Source of the DNA: an uncultured Desulfobulbaceae bacterium
Lineage (GTDB): Bacteria > Desulfobacterota > Desulfobulbia > Desulfobulbales > Desulfobulbaceae
NCBI GenBank assembly: GCA_947259225.1
Contig: CAMYLK010000025.1
Coordinates: 1 to 34,417 of the forward strand
DNA: 34,417 bases
Reading direction: 5' to 3'
Shown: positions 22,798 through 32,094 of the stretch, one piece after another
How the letters are laid out: each line of letters opens with the position of its first letter
Numbering within the stretch: position 1 is the first letter of the stretch
The notes under the pieces: model-generated
Told to the model about the DNA's origin: nothing
Seen by the model: only the letters and a program-made list of their open reading frames with translations
Database searches by the model: none
Translations under genes and position numbers: made by a program

Positions 22798-25700
22798 ATG
22801 CAGTGCCAGGGAAAAGAAGGAAGGAGTCTCTTTCGGAAGGCGTTGGTCCTGGTTGTTCTGACGCTTGGGGGCTTGAGCGTCTTATTAACAGTCGGCCGTT
22901 ATATCAATTCAAACTCTATTGTTCATGCATCAGATCTCGGTCTGACCGAGGCCGACTGCCGCTGCTGTCATAATGTCGGTGTTCCCGACCGCCATCACCT
23001 GCTGGTCGAAACCACTAATTTCGATTGTCTCGACTGTCACGAGATGTTCTGGGACGAGCCCTCGACCAGCTGGATTCCCATCGTCACCCGTGACTGTCTG
23101 GTTTGCCACGAAGGCTCGCTTGCCGATCGGCATCATATTGTCAACAATGATTGTTTTGCCTGTCACGAGGCGCAGTGGGATCCCGTCGCACAGAACTATT
23201 TCATCACCTTCGCCAATGGATGCGCCCCCAAGGCGACCCTGGAAAATTGCAGCGATGGCTTTGACAACAACGGCAATGGACAGGTCGACTGCAATGATGC
23301 GTATTGCGCGGGGACTCTTCCCTGCCTGCCGAGCACCATTGAAATATGTGATGACGTCATCGATAACAACGGTAATGGTCTGGTGGACTGTGATGACGAA
23401 GCCTGTACTGCCAGTCCCTTTTGCTCCCCCCCCCAGCCGGAAATTTGCGATGACTCAATCGATAATGACGGCAATGGTCTGACAGATTGCGCCGATTCTG
23501 CATGTATCGCCGATTCTGCCTGCGTTGACCCGCCGGTGGAAATTTGCAACGACACCATTGACAATGACGGTGACTCCTGGCTCGACTGCGACGACCCAGA
23601 CTGCTTCGGGTCCACCGATTGTACCGTGCACGAGACCGAAGACTGCATTGACGGTATTGATAACGACGGCGACGGCCTGATCGACTGTGCTGATCCCGAT
23701 TGTTCCAGTGACGTGACTTGCGAAATACCGGATCCTGAGCCGGTCAATCACTATATCAAGCACCAGGTGACGTCCAATAATTGCACAGCCTGCCATCTTG
23801 GTAATCTCCATGACGAACACAAGAAAAACTGCAATTACTGTCATCAGAACCCGAATCCGGCCATCCAGCAGGCTGTTGCTGCCGGCTCGACTGACTGCGT
23901 TGCCTGCCACTCGGCAACAATTCACACCATGGGTTGTGCCAATTGTCACAAAGCGCCGAATAACTACCAGACCGACACTGTTCACCGACGCCACATGGCC
24001 CGGGTGGCCTGCGGAGTATGCCATGAGGTTCCAGAAACGACCAACCTGGAGCCGACTGGTCAGTATTGCATCATCTGCCATGATGTGGCCCGTCCTTATA
24101 CGAGCTCTGAGGTGCCTGACCTGCATCGTGCGCATGTAGTCACCCGCGGTAATTTCCCCTATTCCTGCAACATGTGCCACGGGCAGAATAGTCCGCAGAT
24201 TCGACCTGAGCAGTGCAGTGCCTGTCATCCCGATAACCGGCTCTATAACCCGGTGGATCTACCTGCAATTCATACCACCCACAGCCGCCTGTTCGACTGC
24301 ACCAACTGTCATTTCGACCCCCGCCTGTTCGCCCTCGATGATCAGGCGACCTCGTGTCTGCGCTGTCACGAAATGCGAACCTATACCTCAACCTACAATC
24401 TGCACCTGCTGCACAGCGGTCAATCGTGCTGGAGCTGCCACACCTCAAACGGGGTGACCGCCCGTTCCGGTCATAGCTGTGCATCCTGCCATGATGGCAC
24501 GACCCCGACGTACAAGCGTTTGGACACCGATGTGCATGAGCGGCACACCCTTACGGGGGCGCCCTGCTGGACCTGCCACAATCAGCTGGTTCCTGTGTTT
24601 CCCACCCTACAGATGCCAACTGCCAGCCCGTCTGGTGCCATCACTGGAAAAGTGACCGGATCACAGGGGTCAAATGTTGACAACGCCACAGTCGTCATGA
24701 ATGAAAGTGGCCACTCAGCATTGAGCTCTGTTGATGGCACCTATCGCCTGGACTTCATCAGTCCCGGTAATTATACCCTGATTGCTGACAAACCAGGATA
24801 TCAACAAGTCTCTCAGCCGGCAACCGTTTCCATCGGCTATACCACAACAGTGGATTTTACTCTGACACCTTTACCCAATACCGGCGCGGTTACAGGGATT
24901 ATCCTCAATGACCAGGGGCTTCCTGCGGTAGGTGCAACGGTAAATTCCACTGATATGGAGTATTTCGCTACAGCAGGGGCTGACGGTAGTTACACTTTGT
25001 CTCCCATTGTTGAAGGTACCTATCAGCTTACTGCCATTCTGTATAATCACTCCAATCAAAGCAAAACAGTAACCGTATCCACGGGTCAATCTACGCCTGT
25101 TAATTTTACCCTTGCTCAACTCGGTTCGGAGGATTGTTTTGATGGTCTGGACAACGATGGTGACGGCCTGATCGATTGTGATGATAATGACTGTGGCCCA
25201 GAATGTAATTCACTTGAGGAGATCTGCGGAGATGGTATCGACAACGATCTTGACGGACAAACAGACTGTTTTGATCAGGATTGCAACCCCGTATGCAACA
25301 GTTGTACGGACAACGACAACGACGGTTATTATATCGACGGAGGCGACTGTGGGGCAGTCGACTGCAATGACTCAAATCCGCAGGTATATCCAGGTGTGGC
25401 CGAAACCTGTGACCGGATTGACAACAACTGCGACGGTCAGACCGACGAAGGTGTGACCTCCACCTACTATCGCGACAATGACGCAGACACCTATGGCGAT
25501 CCAGCCAACCCGACCCAGGCCTGCACCCAGCCAGCCGGTTACGTGACCGACAGCACTGACTGTAACGATGCCATTGCTTCTGCCTATCCCGGTGCCAGCG
25601 AGATCTGTGACGGGATTGACAACAACTGCGACGGTCAGACCGACGAAGGTTACAATGTCGGAATGCCCTGTTCAAGCGGTGTTGGAATCTGTGAGACCGC

Positions 25701-26466
25701 AGGCTCATATGTATGCAGCGCTGACAATCTTGGTACCGAGTGTGACGCAATTCCAGGAACTCCTGGTGTCGAAGGTCCTCCCGGCAACCCCACATGTTAC
25801 GATGGTTTGGACAATGACTGCAATGGATTTGTCGATAATAATGACGCTGCATCCTGTACGAGCGATTGTATGGACAACGACGGCGATGGTTATGGTGATT
25901 TCTGCCAACTTGGTCCTGACTGCGATGACACTAATGCGGCCATCTATCCTGGCGCCAGCGAAATTTGTGGCAACGGAATCGACGAGAACTGTGACGGCCA
26001 GGTCGATGTGGGCGTGACGGACATCTTCTACCTTGACAGCGACACTGACGGCTTCGGCAATGCCGACAACCCCATCCAGACGCCCTGCCAACCGGTCGAT
26101 AATGTCTGGCATCATGATGGGGACCTGTATGTGGCCGACAGCACAGACTGCAACGATTATGTGAGTGCAATTAACCCTGCAGCCACTGAAATCCTCGGCG
26201 ACGGCCTGGACAATAACTGCGACGGCCTCACCGATTGCGACGACCCTGCATTTGTCGACGATCCTGCCTGCGACAGCTCGCAGCAGGAAATCTGCGACGA
26301 CGGAATTGACAATGATGGAGACGGCAATATCGACTGTGCTGACAATCAATGCCAGAATGAACCGGTATGTGATACGTCCGTGAACTGTCGGGACATTGTC
26401 AACCAAATGGAATGCGAAAGTTCAGGGTGTTCCTGGAACAGCAAAAAGGATCGTTGCACTCCGTGA
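22798..26466 (+). CDS. Seventeen-heme cytochrome c with OmcZ-like N-terminal module and MopE-like repeats
   Basis: 1222 residues with an N-terminal hydrophobic segment (~17-36). Hemes 1-4 (residues ~53-128; CRCCH, CLDCH, CLVCH, CFACH) match the first half of the OmcZ-like proteins, including PDRHHLLVE. Residues ~145-300 carry five 'ICDDxIDNxGNGLxDCxDxxC' repeats of MopE-like type. Thirteen further CXXCH sites follow (residues ~310-590), with His pairs typical of bis-His cytochromes (HRRH, LHRAH). Residues ~610-770 are two carboxypeptidase-regulatory-like Ig repeats (SGAITGKVTG..., DGTYRLDFISPGNYTL). More Asp/Cys repeats run to ~1190, and a Cys4-Trp module (1197-1220) ends the chain. With 17 hemes it is the most heme-rich protein in the window. 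Probably a surface electron carrier; the Asp/Cys repeats may bind calcium or copper (family inference). Confidence 0.87.
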   Translation: MQCQGKEGRSLFRKALVLVVLTLGGLSVLLTVGRYINSNSIVHASDLGLTEADCRCCHNVGVPDRHHLLVETTNFDCLDCHEMFWDEPSTSWIPIVTRDCLVCHEGSLADRHHIVNNDCFACHEAQWDPVAQNYFITFANGCAPKATLENCSDGFDNNGNGQVDCNDAYCAGTLPCLPSTIEICDDVIDNNGNGLVDCDDEACTASPFCSPPQPEICDDSIDNDGNGLTDCADSACIADSACVDPPVEICNDTIDNDGDSWLDCDDPDCFGSTDCTVHETEDCIDGIDNDGDGLIDCADPDCSSDVTCEIPDPEPVNHYIKHQVTSNNCTACHLGNLHDEHKKNCNYCHQNPNPAIQQAVAAGSTDCVACHSATIHTMGCANCHKAPNNYQTDTVHRRHMARVACGVCHEVPETTNLEPTGQYCIICHDVARPYTSSEVPDLHRAHVVTRGNFPYSCNMCHGQNSPQIRPEQCSACHPDNRLYNPVDLPAIHTTHSRLFDCTNCHFDPRLFALDDQATSCLRCHEMRTYTSTYNLHLLHSGQSCWSCHTSNGVTARSGHSCASCHDGTTPTYKRLDTDVHERHTLTGAPCWTCHNQLVPVFPTLQMPTASPSGAITGKVTGSQGSNVDNATVVMNESGHSALSSVDGTYRLDFISPGNYTLIADKPGYQQVSQPATVSIGYTTTVDFTLTPLPNTGAVTGIILNDQGLPAVGATVNSTDMEYFATAGADGSYTLSPIVEGTYQLTAILYNHSNQSKTVTVSTGQSTPVNFTLAQLGSEDCFDGLDNDGDGLIDCDDNDCGPECNSLEEICGDGIDNDLDGQTDCFDQDCNPVCNSCTDNDNDGYYIDGGDCGAVDCNDSNPQVYPGVAETCDRIDNNCDGQTDEGVTSTYYRDNDADTYGDPANPTQACTQPAGYVTDSTDCNDAIASAYPGASEICDGIDNNCDGQTDEGYNVGMPCSSGVGICETAGSYVCSADNLGTECDAIPGTPGVEGPPGNPTCYDGLDNDCNGFVDNNDAASCTSDCMDNDGDGYGDFCQLGPDCDDTNAAIYPGASEICGNGIDENCDGQVDVGVTDIFYLDSDTDGFGNADNPIQTPCQPVDNVWHHDGDLYVADSTDCNDYVSAINPAATEILGDGLDNNCDGLTDCDDPAFVDDPACDSSQQEICDDGIDNDGDGNIDCADNQCQNEPVCDTSVNCRDIVNQMECESSGCSWNSKKDRCTP

Positions 26467-26788
26467 TGTATTATAGGGCAGCTCCTGGTGGAATACCGCC
26501 TTTGTCAACAGCAGTGGCAAGGATACGAGATACACAATATAACTGGGCTATAACTGGATCGGACCACGGAAGCCGGTTGATATGGCATATAAAATACATG
26601 GAGCTTTGACTCTTTTTCCCTGTAAAGGCTCTATATTAAGGGCCAAAAGTGCTTTTAAAGCTACCTTTAAGAATAAATGCTCCAACAATCACATTCTGCG
26701 GTTGAATCGTAGATGTTTCTGTTATGTTCCGGCAGAAAACTTTATTTCATGCTCGTGAATACGAACCTTTAGTTTGGAGGTCATTTAC
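26467..26788. other. Intergenic region, no gene seen
   Basis: About 320 bp between the 17-heme gene and the second toxin-antitoxin pair. I see no clear terminator after the cytochrome gene and no convincing coding frame. The last ~100 bp presumably contain the antitoxin promoter, but no palindromic operator like that of the first pair is evident. Confidence 0.45.
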
Positions 26789-27031
26789 ATGAATATACTC
26801 AATGCTACAGAAGCTCGTTCAAAGTTGTACAGCCTCATTGATGAAACTGTATCGACAAACCAGCCGATTGTAATTACAGGGAAAAGGGGCAATGCCGTTT
26901 TGGTTTCAGAAGAAGACTGGGACCAAATATCTGAAACACTTTATTTGCTCTCAATTCCAGGGATGAGGCGGTCTATTCAAGAGGGGCTTAAACAACATCC
27001 TTCTGACTGTTTAAAGGAGCTTGATTGGTGA
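26789..27031 (+). CDS. yefM-like: YefM-family antitoxin
   Basis: 80 residues starting MNILNATEARSKLYSLIDE; GGAGG lies 8 nt before this ATG, whereas an in-frame TTG further up overlaps that site. The opening, the 'PIVITGKRGNAVLVSEEDW' strand and the helix 'SETLYLLSIPGMRRSIQEG' are classical YefM. The protein should bind the adjacent toxin and autorepress the operon. Its stop codon overlaps the GTG of the toxin by 4 bp (GTGA). It is a different subfamily from the antitoxin at 340-603. Confidence 0.88.
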   Translation: MNILNATEARSKLYSLIDETVSTNQPIVITGKRGNAVLVSEEDWDQISETLYLLSIPGMRRSIQEGLKQHPSDCLKELDW

Positions 27032-27285
27032 GTTGGGAGATAGTTTATACAAAACAAGCGCAAAAGGACGCTAAGAAACTCGCTGCATCGGGGTTGAAAG
27101 CGAAAAAACAAAAACTGTTAGAAGAGATAGGAAAAAATTTTCATAAAAAACCAATAGGTTACCAGAGGTTAACTGGTGATCTGACTGGAGCATATTCTAG
27201 ACGAATCAATATCCAGCATAGGCTTGTCTGTCAATTTTATGAAAATGAGCGTATAGTCAAAGTCCTCAGGTTGTGGACACCGTAG
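27028..27285 (+). CDS. yoeB-like: YoeB/Txe-like toxin, C-terminus lacks the usual His-Tyr
   Basis: 85 residues from a GTG overlapping the antitoxin stop. The features are YoeB/Txe-like: WEIVYTKQAQKDAKKL, a middle LLEEIGKNFHKKP, then LTGDLTGAYSRRINIQHRLV, and VLRLWTP at the end. In E. coli YoeB the final His-Tyr completes the RNase active site, and related toxins commonly end WTHY. Here the reading stops at WTP. If the alignment is right, the toxin has lost catalytic residues while its antitoxin-binding surface remains. It may be inactive, or a recent small mutation may have truncated it. Confidence 0.82.
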   Translation: MSWEIVYTKQAQKDAKKLAASGLKAKKQKLLEEIGKNFHKKPIGYQRLTGDLTGAYSRRINIQHRLVCQFYENERIVKVLRLWTP

Positions 27286-27339
27286 AAATGAAGAAATGAT
27301 TACATGCCCGTACGTGCTTTGCTGGACGATGTATATAGC

Positions 27340-27490
27340 ACTGGCCCTCGGAAATCACCCAAACTGCACCCACATCAAAATAGTTTCTCCATACGGTGGA
27401 GTAGGTTAGGTATAAACGTCAGCAACCGGCAGGCTGATGGTTACAGAGAACGTGCCTGGTCGAGCAACAAGTAGGCTCCCCGTTTCTGGT
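27340..27490 (-). pseudogene. Decayed second copy of an unknown surface-protein segment
   Basis: Read on the minus strand, fragments translate as GTFSVTISLPVADVYT and, after a frame change, STVWRNYFDVGAVWVISEG. These align with GTFEAFISLPVDDGYT and TTVWRNYFEQGTVWVVSEG of the copy at 27723-28028. The frameshift between the two blocks and the absent start show it is broken. The protein family is unknown to me. Confidence 0.6.
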
Positions 27491-27527
27491 AAAAGGTGGA
27501 ACAGGATCTGACTGTTCCACCTTTTAC
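27489..27527. other. 16-bp perfect stem-loop
   Basis: GTAAAAGGTGGAACAG pairs perfectly with its inverse across a 7-nt loop. It lies at the boundary of the decayed minus-strand copy. It may be a remnant terminator or an element end; there is no T-tract directly after it on either strand. Confidence 0.4.
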
Positions 27528-27722
27528 TCCAGAACATTAGCGGCCCGCAAGTATAAAGGCATCGGACACACAGGTAACAAGAAGAGGGTACCTCGGTTTT
27601 CCGTACGAAAAAAGGTTACAGTGGTACCCTCAAGCCTTGAAGAGCTGGTTGCTCACTGAAATAACATTCTTAATGTTAAATCAGCTCACCATATTATCCT
27701 ACGTAGGATCTTCTTCTTCATG

Positions 27723-28028
27723 CTAGTCGCCTCCGCCTCCGCCTCCGCCTCCGTCGGAGCAGGTAGCTGGATCGTAATCATAGGAGAGGCTGCTTGCATC
27801 CCAGCGATATCCGTCGCTCCAGCATCCATCCCAAGTTGTCTCAGGACCTTCATAGTGCCAGTCATATCCACCTCCCTCTGAAACAACCCATACAGTGCCT
27901 TGCTCAAAATAGTTTCTCCACACTGTAGTATCTGTATACCCATCGTCCACAGGTAGGCTTATGAATGCTTCAAAAGTACCTTCTTCCGAGCACGTTCCTA
28001 TCGAGGTACGGAACCGATTTCTGCTAAA
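27723..28028 (-). pseudogene. C-terminal remnant of an unknown Gly-tailed surface protein
   Basis: An open frame of 101 codons begins right after a stop and has no usable ATG; a GTG at 27950 would give 75 residues, but similarity to the copy at 27340-27490 continues upstream of it. It is rich in Tyr, Trp, Asp and Gly (VWRNYFEQGTVWVVSEGGG, ETTWDGCWSDGYRWD). It ends in a poly-Gly tract encoded by a GCCTCC hexanucleotide repeat (plus strand). It looks like the last part of a secreted repeat protein, now 5'-truncated. No function can be assigned. A 14-bp palindrome ATCCTACGTAGGAT lies at 27696-27709 beyond its stop. Confidence 0.55.
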
Positions 28029-28247
28029 TCACGCAGTAGGATCGTTCAAAGCCTTGCCAGATAAGCATCTACAGCAATTAAATTTCACGACTCCCAACCC
28101 TCGTATGTACTTCGGGAACGGCTTATCCATTCTTACCGCCGTCCATTAAAACAGTTGTATCCTTTTAAAATATAAACTAAAAATACAGCCCTCACAACCG
28201 GTTTGATCGATGCCATGCCCGCGAATTAGCCGAGAGACAGTGACTTT

Positions 28248-31200
28248 ATGCCTACGCCTCAGGAGACTGCATATCCGATACTGAAGACTCAAATATCAAA
28301 GGAAACCCTGGAGAATGTGTATACCCCCTGTGCAGAGGAGATCGCCTTTGTAAAAAAGTATTCACGATCTCCTAAAAACCGGGCCTGTATGCTCACTCTG
28401 CTTAAATGTACGCAGCGGTTGGGTTATTTTGTTTTTTTAAGCAGTATCCCCCGATCTATACCTGAATACATTTCAAAGCACGTTCGTTGCCGCTTCTCAT
28501 TGAAGATGCTGAGTTCTTACGACGATGCGCGTGTAAGGACCTCCCACATCAAGAAAGTCAGAGCCTATCTCAACATCAAACCTGCGGATAAAAACGCGCG
28601 TTCAATGGCCCTTAAAGCAATGGAACACGCAGCCTGGACAAAGGAGGACGTTGTTGATGTCCTCAATGTCGGCGTCGAGGAATTGATCCGCTCACGTTAT
28701 GAACTCCCTAAATTCGATCATCTGCTTCGGCTGGCCTACAAAGCACGAAAAAACACCAACACCAGCATCTACACCACCGTTTATGATGCCATCATCGAGC
28801 CCACGCGGAATCAACTGGAGAAGCTGCTCACCGTAGATCCTGAAACCAACAGATCTTTATGGAACCAACTACGTCAGGACGCGGGCAAGGTCACTATCAA
28901 AGAGATAGACAAGGCCATTGAGCGGCTGCAGTGGGTTCGGTCGTTGGATTTTCCCTTCGACCCGTTTTCCTCCGTACCTTATGTCAAATTCCGACATTTC
29001 GCCATGGAGGCGAAAAGCCTCAATGCCCACCGTGCGGATGAAATTGTTCAACCGAAGAAGGCGGTATTGCAGGCCGCCATGGTCAAATCGGTCCTTGCTC
29101 GCACCATCGATGACATCATGATCATGATTGTCAAGAAGGTTGGCAAAATTTATTACACCGGAAAGATCAAGCTCGATGAATACCTTGAGGCGAACAGGGA
29201 CAAAACGGACCGCATCGTAACCAGTTTTATGTCCATCCACGAACATGCTTATGATGAGAACGAAACGGATCCGGGGAAGAAGCTCTTCGCCATTCAACAG
29301 GTCTTCGACCAGAGCCCGGAACTCGTAGATTTTTCGGCTCAACACACCGTGTATGGAAGCAAGAACTATTTCCGTTTTCTCTGGCCGCTGTTCCGCGGCT
29401 CCCGAGCGGCCTATTTTAAGGCACTGAAGCAATTAGAGTTCGTTTCATCCAGTTCAGATCAAGCTTTGGTACAAGCAATCGCATTTGCCAGAGCCCATCA
29501 TAGATCGCGGTCTGTGTGGATTTCAAGGGAAACAACCGATCCTGATACCGGGCAAACCGTGACAATGAACGATCTGTCCTGGATCCCGGACAAATGGTGG
29601 TATCTGGTCACCGGCCAGAAGCGGCGGCAGAAGGTTCCCGAGAAAATCGACCGCCACCAGTTCGAAATCTGCCTCTTCTCCGAACTTGTAAACGAGCTCA
29701 AATGCGCAGATATATGCATCATCGGTAGTGAGGATTTCAGCGATCCCACGGACCAGTTGGTTTCCATGGAGGAGCTATGGAGGAAGCTCCCCAAATATGC
29801 CGAGGTTGTGGGGCTGCCTATTGATACAGCCGGATTTATGGCACATATCAAAAAGCACCTCAACACCCAGGCGCAGAAACATGAGTCGGCGTATCCGGAA
29901 AATAAGGAGTTCAGCATTAAACCAAACGGGGACTTCTGGTTAGCGAGGCTCAAGGCCAAGGACCCGGTTCCAGGCGTTGATGAACTCACCGAATTGATCA
30001 AAAGCCGAATGCCTCAGCGTAACATCCTTGATATCATCGTGGATACGGAAAAAACGCTAAACTGGAGCAAGTCTTTCGGCCCGATCAGCGGGCTCGAATC
30101 AAAAATCAAAGATCCGTCGATGTCATACGCGGTTACTACTTTCTGCTATGGCTGCAACCTCGGTCCCATGCAAACCGAGCGATCCCTGCCAGTTTTGAGC
30201 AGGAAGCACCTTGAATGGATAAATCGACGGCACATCACCGAAGAAAAACTGGAAAAAGCCATCAACGTGCTGGTCAATGGTTATAACTGGTTTTCACTCC
30301 CCACCTACTGGGGGGCCGGGGAAACCGCCTCAGCGGATGGTACCCGGTGGGATGTCTATGAGAATAACCTGGTTTCAGAATATCACGTGCGTTACGGATC
30401 CTATGGCGGCATCGGCTACTATCACGTGTCGGACAAGTATATCGCGCTGTTTTCCAGGTTCATTCCCTGCGGCGTTTACGAGGCATCGTTTATCTTGGAT
30501 CCATTTTTCGCCAACAAATCGGATATCAAACCTCATACGGTATATGGGGATACTCACGCCCAGAGCCTCACAGTCTTCGGGCTGGCCCACCTCCTTGGGA
30601 TCCAGCTCATGCCCCGTATCGCTCGGTGGAAAGATCTCAAAATCTATAAATTCCCCGGTGGATCCTATCCCAGCATCGATCCAATGTTCACCGTGGAAGA
30701 AATCAATGAGGATTTGATTGTGAAACACCTACCAGATATTCAGCGTGTCGCCGTATCCATCCTGGAAGGCCGAATATCCCCATCATTTATACTTCGGAGA
30801 TTGACCAGCGGGACCAGGAAGAATAAACTGTATTATGCATTTCAAGAGCTCGGAAAGGTCATTCGCAGCGCCTATCTGTTAAAATACCTGCGAAAGCCCG
30901 AACTCAGAAGGACCGTGAATAACGCCACCACCGTCAGCGAAAGGTTCAACGACTTCATTCAGTTCGTCACATTCGGCAATCGGGGCACCATTGGCGCCAC
31001 CTCTCGCGACGAGCAACGCAAGATCATCAAGTATGGGCACCTGGTGGCCAACATTTTGATCTTCATGAATGTCCATGACCAGAGTAAAATCATGCATGAG
31101 CTCATCCAGGAAGGGCATGTGATTACTAAGGAACAGGCCGCCTGCATGGCTCCATACCGCAAGGACAACATAAACCGATTCGGAGCCTACTTCCTGGATG

Positions 31201-31259
31201 AACTTAGGGGTATAATGACCATAGATTTTGGTTTGCCGGTGGTGTCTTTATCTAACTGA
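28248..31259 (+). CDS. tnpA: Tn3-family transposase TnpA
   Basis: 1003 residues, the full length of Tn3-family transposases. The N-terminal ~500 residues are the DNA-binding region (opening 'EIAFVKKYSRSPKNR'). The C-terminal DDE-type core shows SADGTRWDVYENNLVSEYH, VYGDTHAQSLTVFGLAHLLG, LMPRIARWKDL, a 'PELRR' helix and FVTFGNRGTIGATSRDEQR, all typical. It catalyses replicative transposition, forming cointegrates. No resolvase gene and no recognisable 38-bp GGGG/TAAG-type terminal repeats were found in the flanks, so the element may be partial. The ribosome-binding site is weak (GAGAGACAG). It lies directly before a second, broken tnpA of another lineage. Confidence 0.93.
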   Translation: MPTPQETAYPILKTQISKETLENVYTPCAEEIAFVKKYSRSPKNRACMLTLLKCTQRLGYFVFLSSIPRSIPEYISKHVRCRFSLKMLSSYDDARVRTSHIKKVRAYLNIKPADKNARSMALKAMEHAAWTKEDVVDVLNVGVEELIRSRYELPKFDHLLRLAYKARKNTNTSIYTTVYDAIIEPTRNQLEKLLTVDPETNRSLWNQLRQDAGKVTIKEIDKAIERLQWVRSLDFPFDPFSSVPYVKFRHFAMEAKSLNAHRADEIVQPKKAVLQAAMVKSVLARTIDDIMIMIVKKVGKIYYTGKIKLDEYLEANRDKTDRIVTSFMSIHEHAYDENETDPGKKLFAIQQVFDQSPELVDFSAQHTVYGSKNYFRFLWPLFRGSRAAYFKALKQLEFVSSSSDQALVQAIAFARAHHRSRSVWISRETTDPDTGQTVTMNDLSWIPDKWWYLVTGQKRRQKVPEKIDRHQFEICLFSELVNELKCADICIIGSEDFSDPTDQLVSMEELWRKLPKYAEVVGLPIDTAGFMAHIKKHLNTQAQKHESAYPENKEFSIKPNGDFWLARLKAKDPVPGVDELTELIKSRMPQRNILDIIVDTEKTLNWSKSFGPISGLESKIKDPSMSYAVTTFCYGCNLGPMQTERSLPVLSRKHLEWINRRHITEEKLEKAINVLVNGYNWFSLPTYWGAGETASADGTRWDVYENNLVSEYHVRYGSYGGIGYYHVSDKYIALFSRFIPCGVYEASFILDPFFANKSDIKPHTVYGDTHAQSLTVFGLAHLLGIQLMPRIARWKDLKIYKFPGGSYPSIDPMFTVEEINEDLIVKHLPDIQRVAVSILEGRISPSFILRRLTSGTRKNKLYYAFQELGKVIRSAYLLKYLRKPELRRTVNNATTVSERFNDFIQFVTFGNRGTIGATSRDEQRKIIKYGHLVANILIFMNVHDQSKIMHELIQEGHVITKEQAACMAPYRKDNINRFGAYFLDELRGIMTIDFGLPVVSLSN

Positions 31260-31273
31260 ATACTCAGGGAATA

Positions 31274-32094
31274 AATGACTTTCGAATTTCAAAGTTGCGT
31301 GATATTGTAGGAATCGGTTCCGCGCCTCAGATCATGACTGACACGAGCGGTGCGAGTGATTTGGTATTCGGTCTATTTTGGCTTCTTGGTTATCAATTTT
31401 CGCCGCGCCTAGCCGATGCTGGTGAGGCCAGATTTTGGCGCGTCGATCGAGATGCCGACTACGGCCCTCTCGCTGAATTGGCGAGCAACTATGTGAACAC
31501 AGAGCGCATAGTACATCACTGGGATGACATGCTGTGCGTTACCGGTTCGTTGAAGCTCGGCACGATTCAAGCGTCAGAACTCATACGTTCATTGCTTAAA
31601 AGCGAACGACCGACCAGTCTGGCTCTGGCCATCATGGAGGTGGGACGCATCAACAAAACCGTTTACCTGCTAAACTTTGTGAGCGATGAAGGTTACCGGA
31701 GACGCATACTCACACAACTTAATCGTACCGAAAAACGGCATGATCTCGCACGTGTGATTTGCCACGGTCGCCGCGGCGAAATCCGAAACGCTACCGCGAA
31801 GGTCAGGAGGACCAGCTCGGTGCTCTGGGCCTTGTAACCAACGCTGTCGTGCTTTGGAATACAATTTACATGCAAGATGCATTGCATCATCTGAAGCAGA
31901 ACGGACTGACGATTCTGGACGATGACGTCGCGGGTTTGTCACCACTACGGCATGAACACATGAATGTTCTTGGCCGCTACTCGTTCACGCTGGCCGATAC
32001 CATACTGGCTGGCGAACACAGGCCGCTTAATCAAATGGCAATCGAATTCGGTGAGGATTTGGGCTCCCGACATCAACCCTGGCGTTTAATGTAA
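31274..32094 (+). pseudogene. tnpA (remnant): C-terminal remnant of a second Tn3-family transposase, frameshifted
   Basis: Reads NDFRISKLRDIVGIG, then MTDTSGASDLVFGLFWLLGY, FSPRLADAGEARFWRVD, GSLKLGTIQASELIRSLLK and NKTVYLLNFVSDEGYRRR. This is the C-terminal third of a Tn3/Tn501-type TnpA. At 31784-31788 one A is missing from an A-run, which shifts the frame. Translation resumes in the next frame as KRYREGQEDQLGALGLVTNA and runs to the stop at 32094. The 5' two-thirds are gone. The DTSGASD signature differs from DTHAQS in the intact transposase, so the two come from different subgroups. Confidence 0.9.
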
